Assembly (NCBI RefSeq): GCF_024586455.1
Contig: NC_065919.1
Span: 21,818,017 to 21,882,016 of the forward strand
Reading direction: 5' to 3'
Source: Bactrocera neohumeralis
Taxonomy: Eukaryota > Arthropoda > Insecta > Diptera > Tephritidae
DNA length: 64,000 bases
Below, one piece after another: positions 45,301-56,953 of the stretch (position 1 is the stretch's first letter; the number at the start of each line of letters is the position of its first letter). The notes beneath the pieces were generated by a model that searched no databases, was not told the DNA's origin, and was given only the letters and a program-made list of their open reading frames with translations. Position numbers and translations under genes: made by a program.

Positions 45301-48300
45301 CATCGTCCGGCACTAACTTGTGGCAACAACAACAGCAACAGGTATGTTTGTCTGCACTTATGTAAATCCACACACATTGTTCTCCGGGTTTTTAAACGGG
45401 CTACCTCTGGCTGGGCCACATGCCGAGGTCATTTACTTAAACACTCACTCACTGACAAACTGACAAATTTCTGCCTCAATGTTTGCATACTTATGCGGCA
45501 TGGGCGGATTATCGCGCACACAGCAACAACAAATCAACTTTGTTGCGCATAAGCGTATAAAAATGTTTATCTAGCCTTGAGCGACATTTTATTGTTTGAA
45601 AATAGCTGATGAAAGATTGCCCGTCATTTGGGTGTGGTGCGGCTAAGCTGTGCCATGCTATACGTCCACTTGTGCTATGCTGCTCGGCCGATTGATCCGC
45701 TAAAGTGTATCAGTAACTGAAAGTGCGACGTCTATTTTGTGTGTGGCATGCAGCACGCGGCATGTGGCGATCACACAATGTCTCGTCTTTGTCTATACGT
45801 AAATGGTTTAAGACAGCTAAGGGCCTAATTGCATGTGACAGTAGCGCCAGTAACTTGCTTTGAAGTTAAACATATTCCAAACTTTAAGAAATATATGAAA
45901 AGTGGCGTTGTTTGGCGATCTTTACAAGAGGTCGATATTAACAACGATCTCGCTTTGACAGCTTAGAACGCCGTTCCGTTATGTTACCTGAAACTCCTAT
46001 ATAATAGATCCTAAGTTCCTTACAAATCGACAAAGCGCTTTGAGCCTATCACAAATTTGTTGAGATGACTAATGTCAGTTTCGGTTGCGTCTCCTAGTTC
46101 CTTGAAGGTAAGACTGTCGAGAAGTTTTATTCTCAGCCTTGCCAATGCTGGAAAACGCAGGAGAGAGTGTCTGGATGCTTCCACCTCACTCTCCTCCATA
46201 AGACTTTGGCAACTTGCGTCCGTCAAGATTTTTGACCTCACCGTATGAATACCTATTGGACAACAGTGATACCCTTCGATTAGTTCGTAGATGGTATTCA
46301 GAAAATTTTCCTGTAACCATAAGGACAACGTAGCCAGCGTAGCCTACAGCCTCGCTTTTCGAATTTAAAGTAGGTCATTAACTACCAAGATCCAAAATTT
46401 TTAAGTTATTTATCCACTTCCTCTGATATAAACCTCAATTTAGATAACCTTTAACATATTGCGGGCAAGCTTCATTTACAACCGCTTCGATTACAAATCT
46501 TCAAGAGGAAGTAAAATCAAATCCGTTCCTCAAAACTGGTCCAATTAGAATTTGCTAAATAGATGTTAAATAGATATTATATATTTCTCCTTTCCACGGC
46601 TTATCTGATTTGACTTTCTGAATGTTTGCGTCACTCTAAATAGCTACTTGACTAAATCTATGTTGACCAGCTTTAGCACTTGTGAGTTTGTGAAAGCCTT
46701 TTGGCCCAGAGTGGAACACAAATGATCCATTGAACTAATAGCTCTTAGAAAGTTTCACATGGCCACAATGATAAGTGTCTAACTAGGAACTGTTCCATTG
46801 GCTTACTTGGTGGAAATGTCTAGAAATCTTCCCCTTCACTATCTAGCTTTGGGCAGACTAAGGATGAAGCATCTTGGTTGTCATACTTTCTACGAACTTG
46901 GCGAATTGGCTAGATAGATATCAGTCAGATATCAGATAGTCATTATTCTTGGTCTCATAAATATCAGGCTATTTACCAAATCTAATCTAATTTAACTCTA
47001 GCAAGAATCTCATTGAAAATCTTGAAGACGGCTTGTGGAGAGGGCTTGTGGTCTTACGATATTCTTAAATACATTTAGTTTGCTTTCCGAAGAAGGCTTA
47101 GCGTTCAGGCACGTTTAATATTCTATTGTCTATGGGATTATATATCTGTACGGGACAGGCTAAGGCCTCCCACAAAACCCAACCGAGCCGTGAAGCTTAT
47201 GAAGGTCTCAGTTCTAAGTAGAGAAACAATTTGTAAAGAAAGACGGCAGCCTTATTTTTCAGACTGGAGCCCAATTACTTCGAAGCTCTGCTTAAATAAA
47301 TCTTTTTGTATCCGAATTGATATGACAGATTCCATCCAGTTTGAAAGATACTTTTTTTCGAAGAGCGCGTACTTTGTACTGACATTTTATACCCGATTAA
47401 ATGCTATTTTCACAATAAACCTTCTCGAATATTTCCAAGCAATTTTGATAAACGCTCAAAAACGATTCCCTATTCCTAAAACTACAAGCCTGTATAACTG
47501 ACCACTGTGTGTGCGGCTTAAGTAAAGCGCCCAAGGACCTGCTTACTACCTTGTTTGTCTTTTTTGTAAGCTTAAGCTCAAGTCCACTGATGCCGGCAAT
47601 CGTTCACGGGCTAGCCACATGTCGCCGCTACACGGTATTATCCAACGAATGAGTGCGTTCGCGCATGTTGTTTTTGTAGTGCATTGAAATGAAAAATTGA
47701 TTTCGGCCATATGAAAAATCTGCACCGACATGACCGCCGTTTAGACATAAATAACATTGAATAATTTCAAACTCATAATTTAAATTTGCAGCAGCAACAC
47801 CAATACCAACACCATCAGCAACAATATCGACCGCCGCCTGTTTATGCGAAGCCACCAACGAAAGTGCCAGCCACATCGCTGGCGACCACCAGCGGCACTG
47901 CGAGCGCGACAACAACTACAACGGGTACAACAACAACGACAAGCACGCGATTACCAACAAGCAGTACTACGGTAAAAACGACAACGCGTCCTTACACGCG
48001 CCCAACCACGCCCAATTGGGTCATTAGCGAAAGTGGTGTGCCCAGCGGCGTCGGCGACGGCACAATTTATCCACTGCACTCGTCGTCTACAGGCAAACCA
48101 ACAACAGCAATAACGACCACAACAACAACAACGCAAAAATATAGACCCACTTCGTCATCATCCACTTCGTCAACGTCGTCATCATCATCATCATCGGCGC
48201 ATACAACCGGCTCAATGTCGCCCATTAGACCCACTCAACGGCCCACTTGGTCGCAAACGACACCGACACGGCAACCACCAGCATCGAAGCCGCCAGCATC

Positions 48301-51300
48301 AACCACCTCATCGTCATCATCAACATCTTCAGCATCATCATTATCATCTTCTACATCATCACATTCCGCTTCCTCATCATCATCGCTCTCACCACCCGCT
48401 TCACCATCTACAGCTGTCACTGCAACGCATAATGTGCCCACTTATGGACATTATCCGCATCCGAGGCCGCCGTCGCAGCAGCAGACATTGTCGCACCACA
48501 ATCTGACGACGATCGAATCGAATGAGATCTCCGATAGTTTGACCAATAATAGCACCGCTATTAAAATCATCACGGCCGCACGTAGCGGTAAGTTTTACAA
48601 CTTCACTGGAACCCAACTTCAACTTCCACATACACACATATCTTTTATTTATGGCTTGAGTTTCGGTTCATTTATCACTCGTTGCGTTATTTGCATCGCT
48701 GATCTGCGCTGGGTGTTGCTGTCGTTGATTGACCGCCAGACTATTTAAGCCATCATTTAACTGCATTCAATCATTCTCGGGTTGCCGTGCAATCCCATAA
48801 AGATTTTATGTGTTTTCTCGCTTAATCTTTTTACTAATGGCGGTTTCTTTTTTCTTGTTTCTTCCCTACTTTTTTTTCTATACATTTTTGATGGATTTAT
48901 AGAATGTGGTATTCCGGTTTTGGCGCGTCCAGAGACACGCATTGTGGGCGGCAAGAGTGCGGCGTTCGGTCGTTGGCCTTGGCAAGTGTCGGTGCGTCGT
49001 ACAACGTTTTTCGGCTTCTCGAGTACGCATCGCTGTGGTGGCGCGTTGATCAATGAGAATTGGATCGCAACTGCGGGACATTGCGTCGATGAGTAAGTAA
49101 TTAAATAACCGTTAACTACTGTAGTCTAAGAGTAGTATATAGAGAATTTACACAACGGTGGCTGGCAATAAATCAATGGTGCTTGGTTTATGTGAGGTTA
49201 GATTCATATCATAAGGTAAGACACAAATAAATCGGGCAGATAACACGATAGTGCTAGCCTTCCACTTGATATTAATTTTTGATATAACGCGTCAGTTGGC
49301 GGTACCGATCTAGAAGACGTTAAATGAAGAATTAAGTATTTTAGGTGTCACAGTAAAGATGAAACTTAATAGCTCGGAATATTCTTCTTTGGCCCTAGAA
49401 CCATGGGTTGGTGAGAACTCGAAATGTAGCCAGTTGTCTCCAAAATTTGCGAGGTCAAACCGGTTGCATGTTCCGTTTGTTCGCTTTGCACTTGGTCCAT
49501 TCATTGGATGCGTGGGCGCACTTGCTTCAGTTCTCTACGCATGGATCTCGAATTGAAGAAACTTTTCGCTGGAGCATCATCTTCCATACGAACGATATGG
49601 CCTACCCAGCGCATTCGTTGGATTTTTATGCGCTTAACTATATCCATGTCACCGTAGAGCTCATACAGTACGTGATTCCATCTTCTCCGATATTCATTGC
49701 TTACGCGAATGGCTCCAAAGATATTGTGAAGAACAGTTCTCTCGAATGCTCCAATCTCGGTTCGTCATCGTCCATGTTTCTGCGCCGAATAATAGGACGG
49801 AGTAGATTATTGGTGGAATTTACACTGATTCCAAGATAAACAAAGTCTTTAAAATGTATAGCTGCCAACAGTGACATAGGCCCCAAGTCGCGAAGAATCA
49901 TTTGCTTACCTCGGTAGCATTATACTTTTAGAGGAGGCAGTGCCACTGTGGTTAAGATTATTGTCACGTATCACTTTTTCCTGCATTATTTTGAAGAAGA
50001 CGCACGAAAGTGAATCACCCTTCTTCTTTGTGAGTTTGTCGTGGTCGTCAACGTTTGGGGAAGTCAATATCCGAGGTTTTCGTGTTCTTTTCATTTGAAT
50101 TACATTCTTGCATGGCGAGTCCTAAACCCAGCGGCACAATTCCTGCTACGGAAAGTCTCGTTGATCACATTTATATAGCCACCCGATTGCTTCAACACAG
50201 ACGCCCGCTTGCAGGGCCTCTTATCTGGTGGACGGACGCTACAACCTTTCTAAGGTAACACGGAGTGGTCCAATCAAGGGCAAGCTGTATTTGCCGTAAC
50301 CCAGAGTTTCACACGGGTCGCTTTCCGAATCTCACTCAAAATGGTTCACGTTGCACGGGGTGTATGACGCAGACGCAAAAGTAGGGATTGAGTATGGTTG
50401 TTCAACAGTGGCTGGATACCAAGAGTAACTACCACACCGAACTTAAATCCCTTCGGAATCACTCAGATCAAAAATATTTGACCGCTAAGCAAATTTGCTA
50501 ATGAGAATAATTGATAATTGCTGACATGTAGCGGTTATCTAATCTCCGCGTGGGTGGTAAGGTTCTGGTTGGTTGTCATTGAAGTCATCTAACGGTAGGC
50601 TCAGTACACCAAGTACGCCATTCACCGAGAAGGAGTCGGTGAAGGTGTTAAAGGCTCCACTGTGAATGGCGCATAGTGCCTGTCTGAGATGAGTTGCGTC
50701 CGAAGTCTGGTTGGCGATGTCGATTTCGTCGACAAATACCAGTGATGTTCCTAGCAGCAGCTCCGTTTCAAGCGAGCGACTATAGGGATGTTTTCTGCGA
50801 AACAACCCAGCAGAAACTGCTTGCAGAGGCGTTCATTATCTTCCTTGACCGGAAGCATGCGGGTCACGCTGTACAAATGTTGAAATGGAAGCAGCAAGAG
50901 GCATCCGGTAAATATTCGGAGTACAGCATTTTGCAGAGAGGTCATTATTAAAAGTTTCCTGGAAGACAATATGTCATAACAAAAGGCACGATACTATAAA
51001 CTAGCATGAGGTTAATTCCGTATAAATAAATCCCAAAAGTATTAATTTAACCTCTACTTGTGCTTTGTCGTATATGGCAGTTTTCTTATAAAGATGTTTT
51101 TCATAAAAATTTCCTTAAGTACTTATAATAAATCGTGTCTTATTTTCAACTCCATTACAGTCTACTCATCTCTCAGATGCGCATACGCGTCGGCGAATAC
51201 GACTTCTCACACGTGCAAGAGCAACTACCGTACATCGAACGTGGTGTGGCCAAAAAAGTCGTACATCCCAAATATAATTTCTTTACCTACGAATATGACT

Positions 51301-53860
51301 TGGCCTTGGTGAAACTGGAGCAACCGGTGGAATTTGCGCCGCACGTCAGTCCCATCTGCTTGCCACAAACGGATAGTCTATTGATTGGCATGAATGCCAC
51401 AGTGACCGGTTGGGGGCGTCTCAGTGAGGGCGGCACACTGGCGTCCGTATTACAAGAGGTATTCACATTGTAGAATTTTATCATGATGAAAATATAATTT
51501 AATAATTTGGTTTTTGTTCATTAAGGTATCGGTGCCGATTGTGAGTAACGGCATTTGCGAATCGATGTTTGCGCGCGCCGGACGCCAAGAGTCGATACCG
51601 GATATATTCGTGTGTGCGGGCTATGAGAATGGCGGACATGACTCGTGTCAGGGTGACTCTGGCGGACCGTTGCAGGTGGGTGTGGCGTCTGCTTGGTTGC
51701 GTGTTAATTTTTAAAATATTCTTATGTTTTTTTTCAATATTTTTATTCTTTTTCAATAATTTTTTTTATTATTTTTATTTTTTTTAATATTTTTATTTTT
51801 TTTTTAATATTTTTAGTTCTTTTTTTAATATTTTTTATTTTTTTAATATTTTTGTTTTTCTTGAAAATATTTTTATTATTTATGTTCAATATTTTTATTC
51901 TTTCCAATACTTTTTTATATTTTTTAATATTTATTTTTTCAATATTGTTACTCTTTCAATATTTTTATATTTTTCAATACTTTTTTAATATTTTTTTTTG
52001 TAATATTTTTGTTTTTCTTTTAAATATTTTTCTTTGTTTTTCAATTTCGTAAAATTTTTTTTATTTTTTTTAATATTTTTGTTTTTCTTATAAATATTTC
52101 TAATTTTTTAAATTTTTTTTAAATTTATATTTTTTTAAATTTTTGTTTCTTTCTTTCAATATTTTTATTTCTTTTTTTTCTATGTTTTATTTTTTAAATA
52201 TTTTTGTTTCTTTCTTTGAATATTTTTATTTATTTTTTTTTTAATATTTCTATTTTTTTCAATATTTTTAATTTTTTACATAAATTTTATTTATTTTTTT
52301 CTATGTTCTTATTTCTTTAAATATTTTTGTTTTTTTTTCAATATTGTTACTCTTTTGTATTTTTATTTTTTTCAATATTTATGTTTTTCTTTTAAATATT
52401 TCTAATTTTTTAAATATTTTTTGTTTTTAATTTTTATTTTTTTAATATTTTGTTTTTTTTGCAAAATTTTTATTTATTTTCAATATTTATTTTGTCAATA
52501 TTTTTACTTTTTTCTAATACTTTTTTTTTAATAATGTTATTTTTTAATATTTTTGATTCTTTCTTTCAATATTTTTATTTCTTTTTTTCAAATTTCTATT
52601 TTTTTTAGTATTTTTAATTTTTTTCATTAATTTTATTTCTTTTTTTCTTTGTTTTTATTTCTTTAAATATTTTTATTTTTTCAATATTTTTAATTTTATT
52701 CATTATTTTTATTTCTTTTTTTCTTTGCTTTTATTTTTTTTAAATATTTTTATTTTTTTCAATATTTTTGCTTCTTTTACATTTTTTTTATATATCTATT
52801 TTTTTTTTAATTTTTTATTTTATTTTTCCATATTTTGATTTATTTTTTCAATATCTAATTTTTTTTTTATTTTTTTAAGGTTAAATCCGCTGACGGCCGT
52901 TTCTTCTTGGCCGGCATTATCTCGTGGGGCATTGGCTGTGCGGAGGCAAATTTGCCCGGCGTTTGCACACGCATCTCGCGTTTCGTGCCTTGGATCATGG
53001 AAAATGTATCGTGATAGATCTGCCTCGTGACAAGGCCGGCTTGTAATCACTTCGTAAATGGACTGTAAATATTTAGGAATTTCAGTTTTGTCTGCTTTAT
53101 TCTAGACATTACTGTGTTCCTTGCTTTCCTAAACACCTTTTTCACTATTTATAAGCATGTTTTCATATTTATAATTTATCTGCCTTAGTTAAAAAACAAA
53201 AAAAAAAATATTTACACTGTTGAAACACTAACTAATTTATATAAATTATGTGATTTATATTTATGCAAGTAGTTAGTCGCAATTAAATGATGAAATAGTT
53301 TTAGGTAAATTTAAATAAAATGCAATGAATTTAATAAAATAGTTTTAAAATATTTTTTAGATTTAGCAAAACACGTTAAACGCTGTATAACTGTATTTCT
53401 AATAGCGCAAATTTATTATGAATTGAATTATGTAAGAATTTAGTATTAACTGATTTTTTAATGCTATAAATATTTACTAAATTTTAATTTTATTATTTAT
53501 TCACATTTTGCAATATTTCAATTTAAGTATTTTTTCTTTATTTTCACAATTTTTTATTGCACATTATTAAGTATGTATGTGTGTAAGTAGCGTGACAATA
53601 TTGAAAATTATTAATTTATTTAATTTTGTACATAGTAAAAGTCATTTCATCACACTGTTGTTATAAGCTTATCATATTCGAAAGTCGAACTTTACATGTG
53701 TATGTGTTAGTGAGGAATCAATTAAAATCATAATAACATGTTTCTAATAACTGCTGCGTATAAAGCAAAATATGCATGCAATAATTGAATAACTAAATAA
53801 ATCAATTAATTAATGACTAATCTTGCCCAAAGAAGCAAATAAAATTTAAAGAAAAAAATA
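42350..53860 (+). CDS. Sb: Stubble: type II transmembrane serine protease
   Basis: Coding exons: 42370-43391, 43456-43709, 44893-45341, 47792-48587, 48903-49092, 51161-51458, 51526-51675, 52880-53014. All have GT-AG borders and matching phase; the stop is TGA at 53,012-53,014. The feature span adds the acceptor-side 5' UTR (from 42,350) and the 3' UTR to an AATAAA at 53,838. The product has 1,097 residues: a cytoplasmic N-terminus, a hydrophobic segment near 135-152 (IIEVLLALLLANCLMQL), a six-cysteine disulfide-knotted (clip-like) domain at 261-297, a Thr/Ser/Pro/Gln-rich stem to about 840, and a trypsin domain at 854-1097. Activation cleavage is before I854 (R-IVGG). The triad is H900, D950 and S1048, and D1042 predicts cleavage after Arg/Lys. 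In Drosophila, Stubble acts at the apical surface in leg, wing and bristle morphogenesis, with Rho signalling. The fly protein is 787 residues, so the stem is expanded here. The start is the first in-frame ATG; a shorter cytoplasmic tail from a later Met is possible. Confidence 0.93.
43823..44753. repeat. GTTGCCACCT tandem array 2 in an Sb intron (9 units, about 115 bp each)
   Basis: The core GTTGCCA occurs at 43823, 43942, 44046, 44155, 44276, 44401, 44515, 44623 and 44740, with spacings of 104-125 bp. Most units read TTTTTATAAGGGTTGCCACC TGTTTAA, then an A/T run, then AAGATAAAGAAA, GGTATCAAACTGAAGCGG and CTACAGTTGAAA. Units are more alike than those of array 1. The array lies entirely between Sb coding exons 2 and 3. 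The last unit differs: its core is the palindrome GTTGCCATGGCAAC. Confidence 0.9.
44740..44753. promoter_or_regulatory. Perfect palindromic X-box (RFX-type site)
   Basis: GTTGCCATGGCAAC is a perfect 14-bp palindrome matching the consensus GTNRCC(0-3 N)RGYAAC bound by RFX transcription factors. It is at the terminal unit of array 2. Whether it is bound is unknown; presence of the sequence is certain. Confidence 0.5.
46020..46330 (-). mobile_element. LINE C-terminal fragment in an Sb intron
   Basis: The minus strand is open for 102 codons and reads YHCCPIGIHTVRSKILTDAS, CQSLMEESEVEASRHSLLRF, PALARLRIKLLDSLTFKELG and ISHLNKFVIGSKRFVDL. This is the C-terminal region of a LINE ORF2 after the RNase H domain, with one of the usual Cys residues lost. 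It is inserted against the Sb gene direction. Confidence 0.78.
46331..47791. other. Remaining Sb intron sequence
   Basis: No domain recognised. It ends in a tandem acceptor (TTTGCAGCAG) at 47,786-47,795. Confidence 0.5.
49430..49930 (-). mobile_element. LINE fragment related to family A, in an Sb intron (A7)
   Basis: The minus strand reads FGAIRVSNEYRRRWNHVLYE, LYGDMDIVKRIKIQRMRWVG and HIVRMEDDAPAKSFFNSRSM. These are the same C-terminal blocks as in copy A1 (RSRWND..LYELYDD; LRWLGHVIRM) but diverged, so it belongs to a sister family. Upstream (49,700-49,900) LGISVNSTNNLLRPIIRRRN matches the thumb region. Stops break the frame. Confidence 0.75.
50100..50190 (+). repeat. Short fragment of dispersed repeat C
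   Basis: Only the start of the repeat is recognisable: TGGCGAGTCCTAAACCCAGC GGCACAA. Confidence 0.4.
50520..50810 (-). mobile_element. LINE family B-like C-terminal fragment in an Sb intron
   Basis: The minus strand frame ends GVLGVLSLPLDDFNDNQPEP followed by a stop, matching the family B ending (R-x-x-G-S-R-L-D-D-x-D-x-N) seen at 32,442-32,751. The 5' part of the frame is unrecognised. Confidence 0.5.
51716..52877 (+). repeat. T-rich low-complexity tract filling the last Sb intron
   Basis: About 1.16 kb composed almost only of T with A interspersed, in loose repeats such as TTTCAATATTTTTATTTTTT and TTCTTTCAATATTTTTATTT. C and G are rare. It is strand-asymmetric, pyrimidine-rich on the sense strand, and runs right up to the acceptor TTTTTTAAG before the last exon. 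It probably grew by slippage of a polypyrimidine tract. Confidence 0.9.
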
Positions 53861-53929
53861 TAAATATGTTTCATATGTTTTTGGTGTTTTTACGATGGTG
53901 AATGAGTGGCAGTGGAGTTGAGCTGAACA

Positions 53930-54140
53930 TCTACTCATCTAAGATGAACAAGTCCCTGACCGGCCTCAGGAGCTTAACCAGTGGGAGCAAAGCGGTAGTG
54001 ATGACTAACATGGTCAAATATCTTGGTTCCACGCTGGATTCCACTCTGCGGTGGTAGCAGCATGTTGGCCCGACCATGGTCAAAGCGACTAAAGCACTAA
54101 TGGGGTACAGTCAATTAGCTGATAAATCCTGGGGTTGCAA
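53930..54140 (+). mobile_element. LINE reverse transcriptase thumb fragment
   Basis: The plus strand reads KSLTGLRSLTSGSKAVVMTN then MVKYLGSTLDSTLRW, the V-K-Y-L-G-x-x-L-D motif of Jockey/R1-type reverse transcriptases. It starts just downstream of the Sb 3' UTR. Confidence 0.65.
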
Positions 54141-54219
54141 GCCAGTCTTTCGAACAGCTTTGTAAAGCATACAGAGAGGCCGGTAGGCTGATGGGCTGTC
54201 TAGGTTTCCTTTTCCTTTA

Positions 54220-54460
54220 CTAATTAAAACTGCCTGTTGGGCTGCTTTCTTTTCCAAATTTCTGAAAACAAGCTGGCTTTAAGACAGGTGTTAAACATAC
54301 CTCTGGTGGTATGCCGTCTGGTCCAGGTGACCTATTGAGATTAAGCAAAGAAGAAGAAGCAAAGAAAGATAAACGCGAAGAGCTACATACATATGTATGT
54401 ACGTAGTTCAATAAACAAAAAATCCATGGAGGTTCGGATACAAGATTGTAACAAGCCAAC
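54220..54460 (-). mobile_element. LINE reverse transcriptase N-terminal fragment
   Basis: The minus strand reads LLNLNRSPGPDGIPPEVCLT, the K-S-P-G-P-D-G-I-P motif that opens the reverse transcriptase domain of Jockey-type LINEs. It is opposite in strand to the neighbouring fragments, so it is a separate insertion. Confidence 0.65.
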
Positions 54461-54499
54461 TCAGTGCGAAACTCTTGATTCCAGAGTTAAGTCCGGCAA

Positions 54500-55140
54500 G
54501 TAGAGAGCATATGGAGAACACGCTATTCCCACCGTAAGATCTGGGAAGAAACCAGACAGAGGTTACGAGATCTAATGAAAATTGAGGAAATTAGTACGGC
54601 CGCGAGCACTTTAAAGATCAATAAAGCCCCTGATCCTGTTAAGATACCAGTGGATATGGTAAAATTCATCGTTACAGAACGCTCTCACGTCATTTTAGAA
54701 TTATGCAGGAGACAGCAACTGACCCTGAGCAAAAGGTAAAGGAGACCCACAAGCATCTTTAGCATACTGTATTCTATGCATGCTAGATACAACAGAAAGC
54801 TATTAGAAAGATTATCGAAACCCCACATAAACAATGCCGGAGGTCTCTCAGAGACATGGCTTCACACCAGGCAGATCGTGGTATATATAATGTATATTAC
54901 GTAGTAAAAAACAGAACATGGGCGCAGAATTTCTGGCCTCGAAGAATTCGAGCTTATAGAAAACAAGCCAAATTGCTTGATGATAGGCATCCTTGAATGC
55001 CGAGAGAGTAGAAACTGACCTGTAATAGGTCCATTTTGGAACATTTGTGCTGAAGTAATGCAAAAGCTCGCCCTGAGGAAAGAAAAAATGCATGATAGAA
55101 AGGATGACGATCCTTGTATGGTGCATTAGTGAGAAAGAAA
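54500..55140 (+). mobile_element. LINE reverse transcriptase N-terminal fragment
   Basis: The plus strand reads EEISTAASTLKINKAPDPVK then IPVDMVKFIVTERSHVILEL, the same N-terminal region as the preceding fragment but from another family (usual motif N-K-A-P-G-P-D-x-I-P). It is followed by RYNRKLLERLSKPHINNAGG near 54,785-54,845. The remaining part is unrecognised and stop-broken. Confidence 0.65.
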
Positions 55141-56953
55141 TTTAAACCGTCCTTACAGCCACCAAAACAAAAATAAAAACAAGAATTTTTATCTAATAAT
55201 TAATCACAAGTTATTCGTTGAAAGATATTTTCAGTCAGTGTGCATACACACCCTGTTTAAATTAAAGCATACAAAATTACCGACAGTCACATCAAAATGA
55301 TGATTGGCATTTTCAATTATTATATTGTAACATACTATTGGAAATATAAAAAAACATATCCACAATAAAAAACAACCTTCCTCCACCACGCTTGTTGGCC
55401 ACTTTTTTCTACTGTTTCATGCTTATGAATGGCGGAATGGAGTGTAATGAATAAACGAAAATAAGGTGTGCGAAAATGAGGAAAATAAAAAAGCAAACAC
55501 TTCATTTTTTGTACACACAGATTTAGCTATGGAATGGTGCTGCATTGACCTATTAACAATCGCATAGAAATGTAAATTTCACTTTTTTAAAAGTGCTGCG
55601 CAAAACAATTGAACACATTTTTGTTGTGACATTTGTTGGCCTCTTACCTGCTTTTTAGATTTTTCGGATGTAGTCTTCAATTGTTGAATTGTTTTGCGGC
55701 TCTTTTCTTCTTTATCTGCTCACTACTTCATATACATATAGATTTCTTTGTTAAATTATACTTGCATGCTAACCGGAGGCATTGAGTGCAGGACGCCACT
55801 CAGGCCGGACATATAAGTACCCAGTGGCGGACATACATATATATGCATGGTATATCCGCGGCAGTAACTGTAAACGACGCCCGTTCTTAATTGGAAACCT
55901 GCGTGTGACGAATGCTTCTAAATATGTATCATCCTTTTTGAGGAAGCTCTGAGGTTGCTCTCCATTTGTTAGTTAGCCGCAAGCCACAAATAGGAGTAGA
56001 AGTCCGACTATTCATATTGTTAGCGCTAAAGTTTTTTTTTATAAACCTAAGCACTTTCCGCCTTTTCTTGCAACAAGTCAGAGTGACACAAGCACTTGCA
56101 AACATATATAACAATAAAATTAAACCATTTTGAAATTACTGGAATTAAGTTCATGCTTAATTCAAAATCCCAACATTCTATTTAAAATTTTTGAATTTAC
56201 CCCTGCTTTTAATGAAAGTAGACAGGAAAACACAAAACTGGCAGCAAAAATTATAACATCTGTTAAACTTTACAATTCACAATAAAAACAATATTCACAA
56301 TAAGCGATCTAACCGGATACCAACTAAGCAGGTTTGATTTCTTAATCGAGTTGAATTGCATAATACTAAATTCCGTTAAGAACAAAAACATATTCGAATT
56401 CGTTTTGGTATTTAATTCTAACTCAATACAAAATATTATTCAACATATTGACTGTTTTTCTTTTCGGTTAGTTTGTAAGAAAAACTTCGTACTGTTTCGC
56501 TCTGACATTGTATGCTTTAGATGCCTTTAGGCTTCTTTCATATATACCGTACCATAATTTGCATTTTCCAAATGAAATATTTTGAATAGCTATTCGTCTT
56601 TCGCTTCGCATTTATTTTGCTTCTAAGTGGATAATTGATTTGCATAATTATTGAAGTATTACATTATTTGAAATTTGCTATTATTTCGTTTTATTTAGAA
56701 AGGAGCTAATTATTGTAGTGTCATAATTATTTCGCGAAGTTACCTAAACTCTAATTGTTTAGAGATTTATTTTTGTGAATAGTAACATTGGTCGAAAGCT
56801 GCTTTTGCACTCACTTAAAGCACAATATTAAATATTGTATTACACACTATTTTCCACTCTTCATAATTCACTATAAATTTAATGCGATTACATCCTTAAG
56901 TTTCGCTTTCGTTATTTGACTTTCTTTGTTACTATATCCACTACTAGTTTTGT
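55141..56953. other. Intergenic stretch; includes the probable 3' UTR of the MICOS gene at its right end
   Basis: No gene seen. The last several hundred bases before 56,954 are AT-rich and could be the MICOS gene 3' UTR; TTTATT (AATAAA on the minus strand) occurs near 56,767. Confidence 0.45.

Noticed and set aside
48235..48441. Minus-strand frame rich in Asp and Glu
   Set aside because: It is the antisense shadow of the TCATCA serine codons in Sb exon 4.
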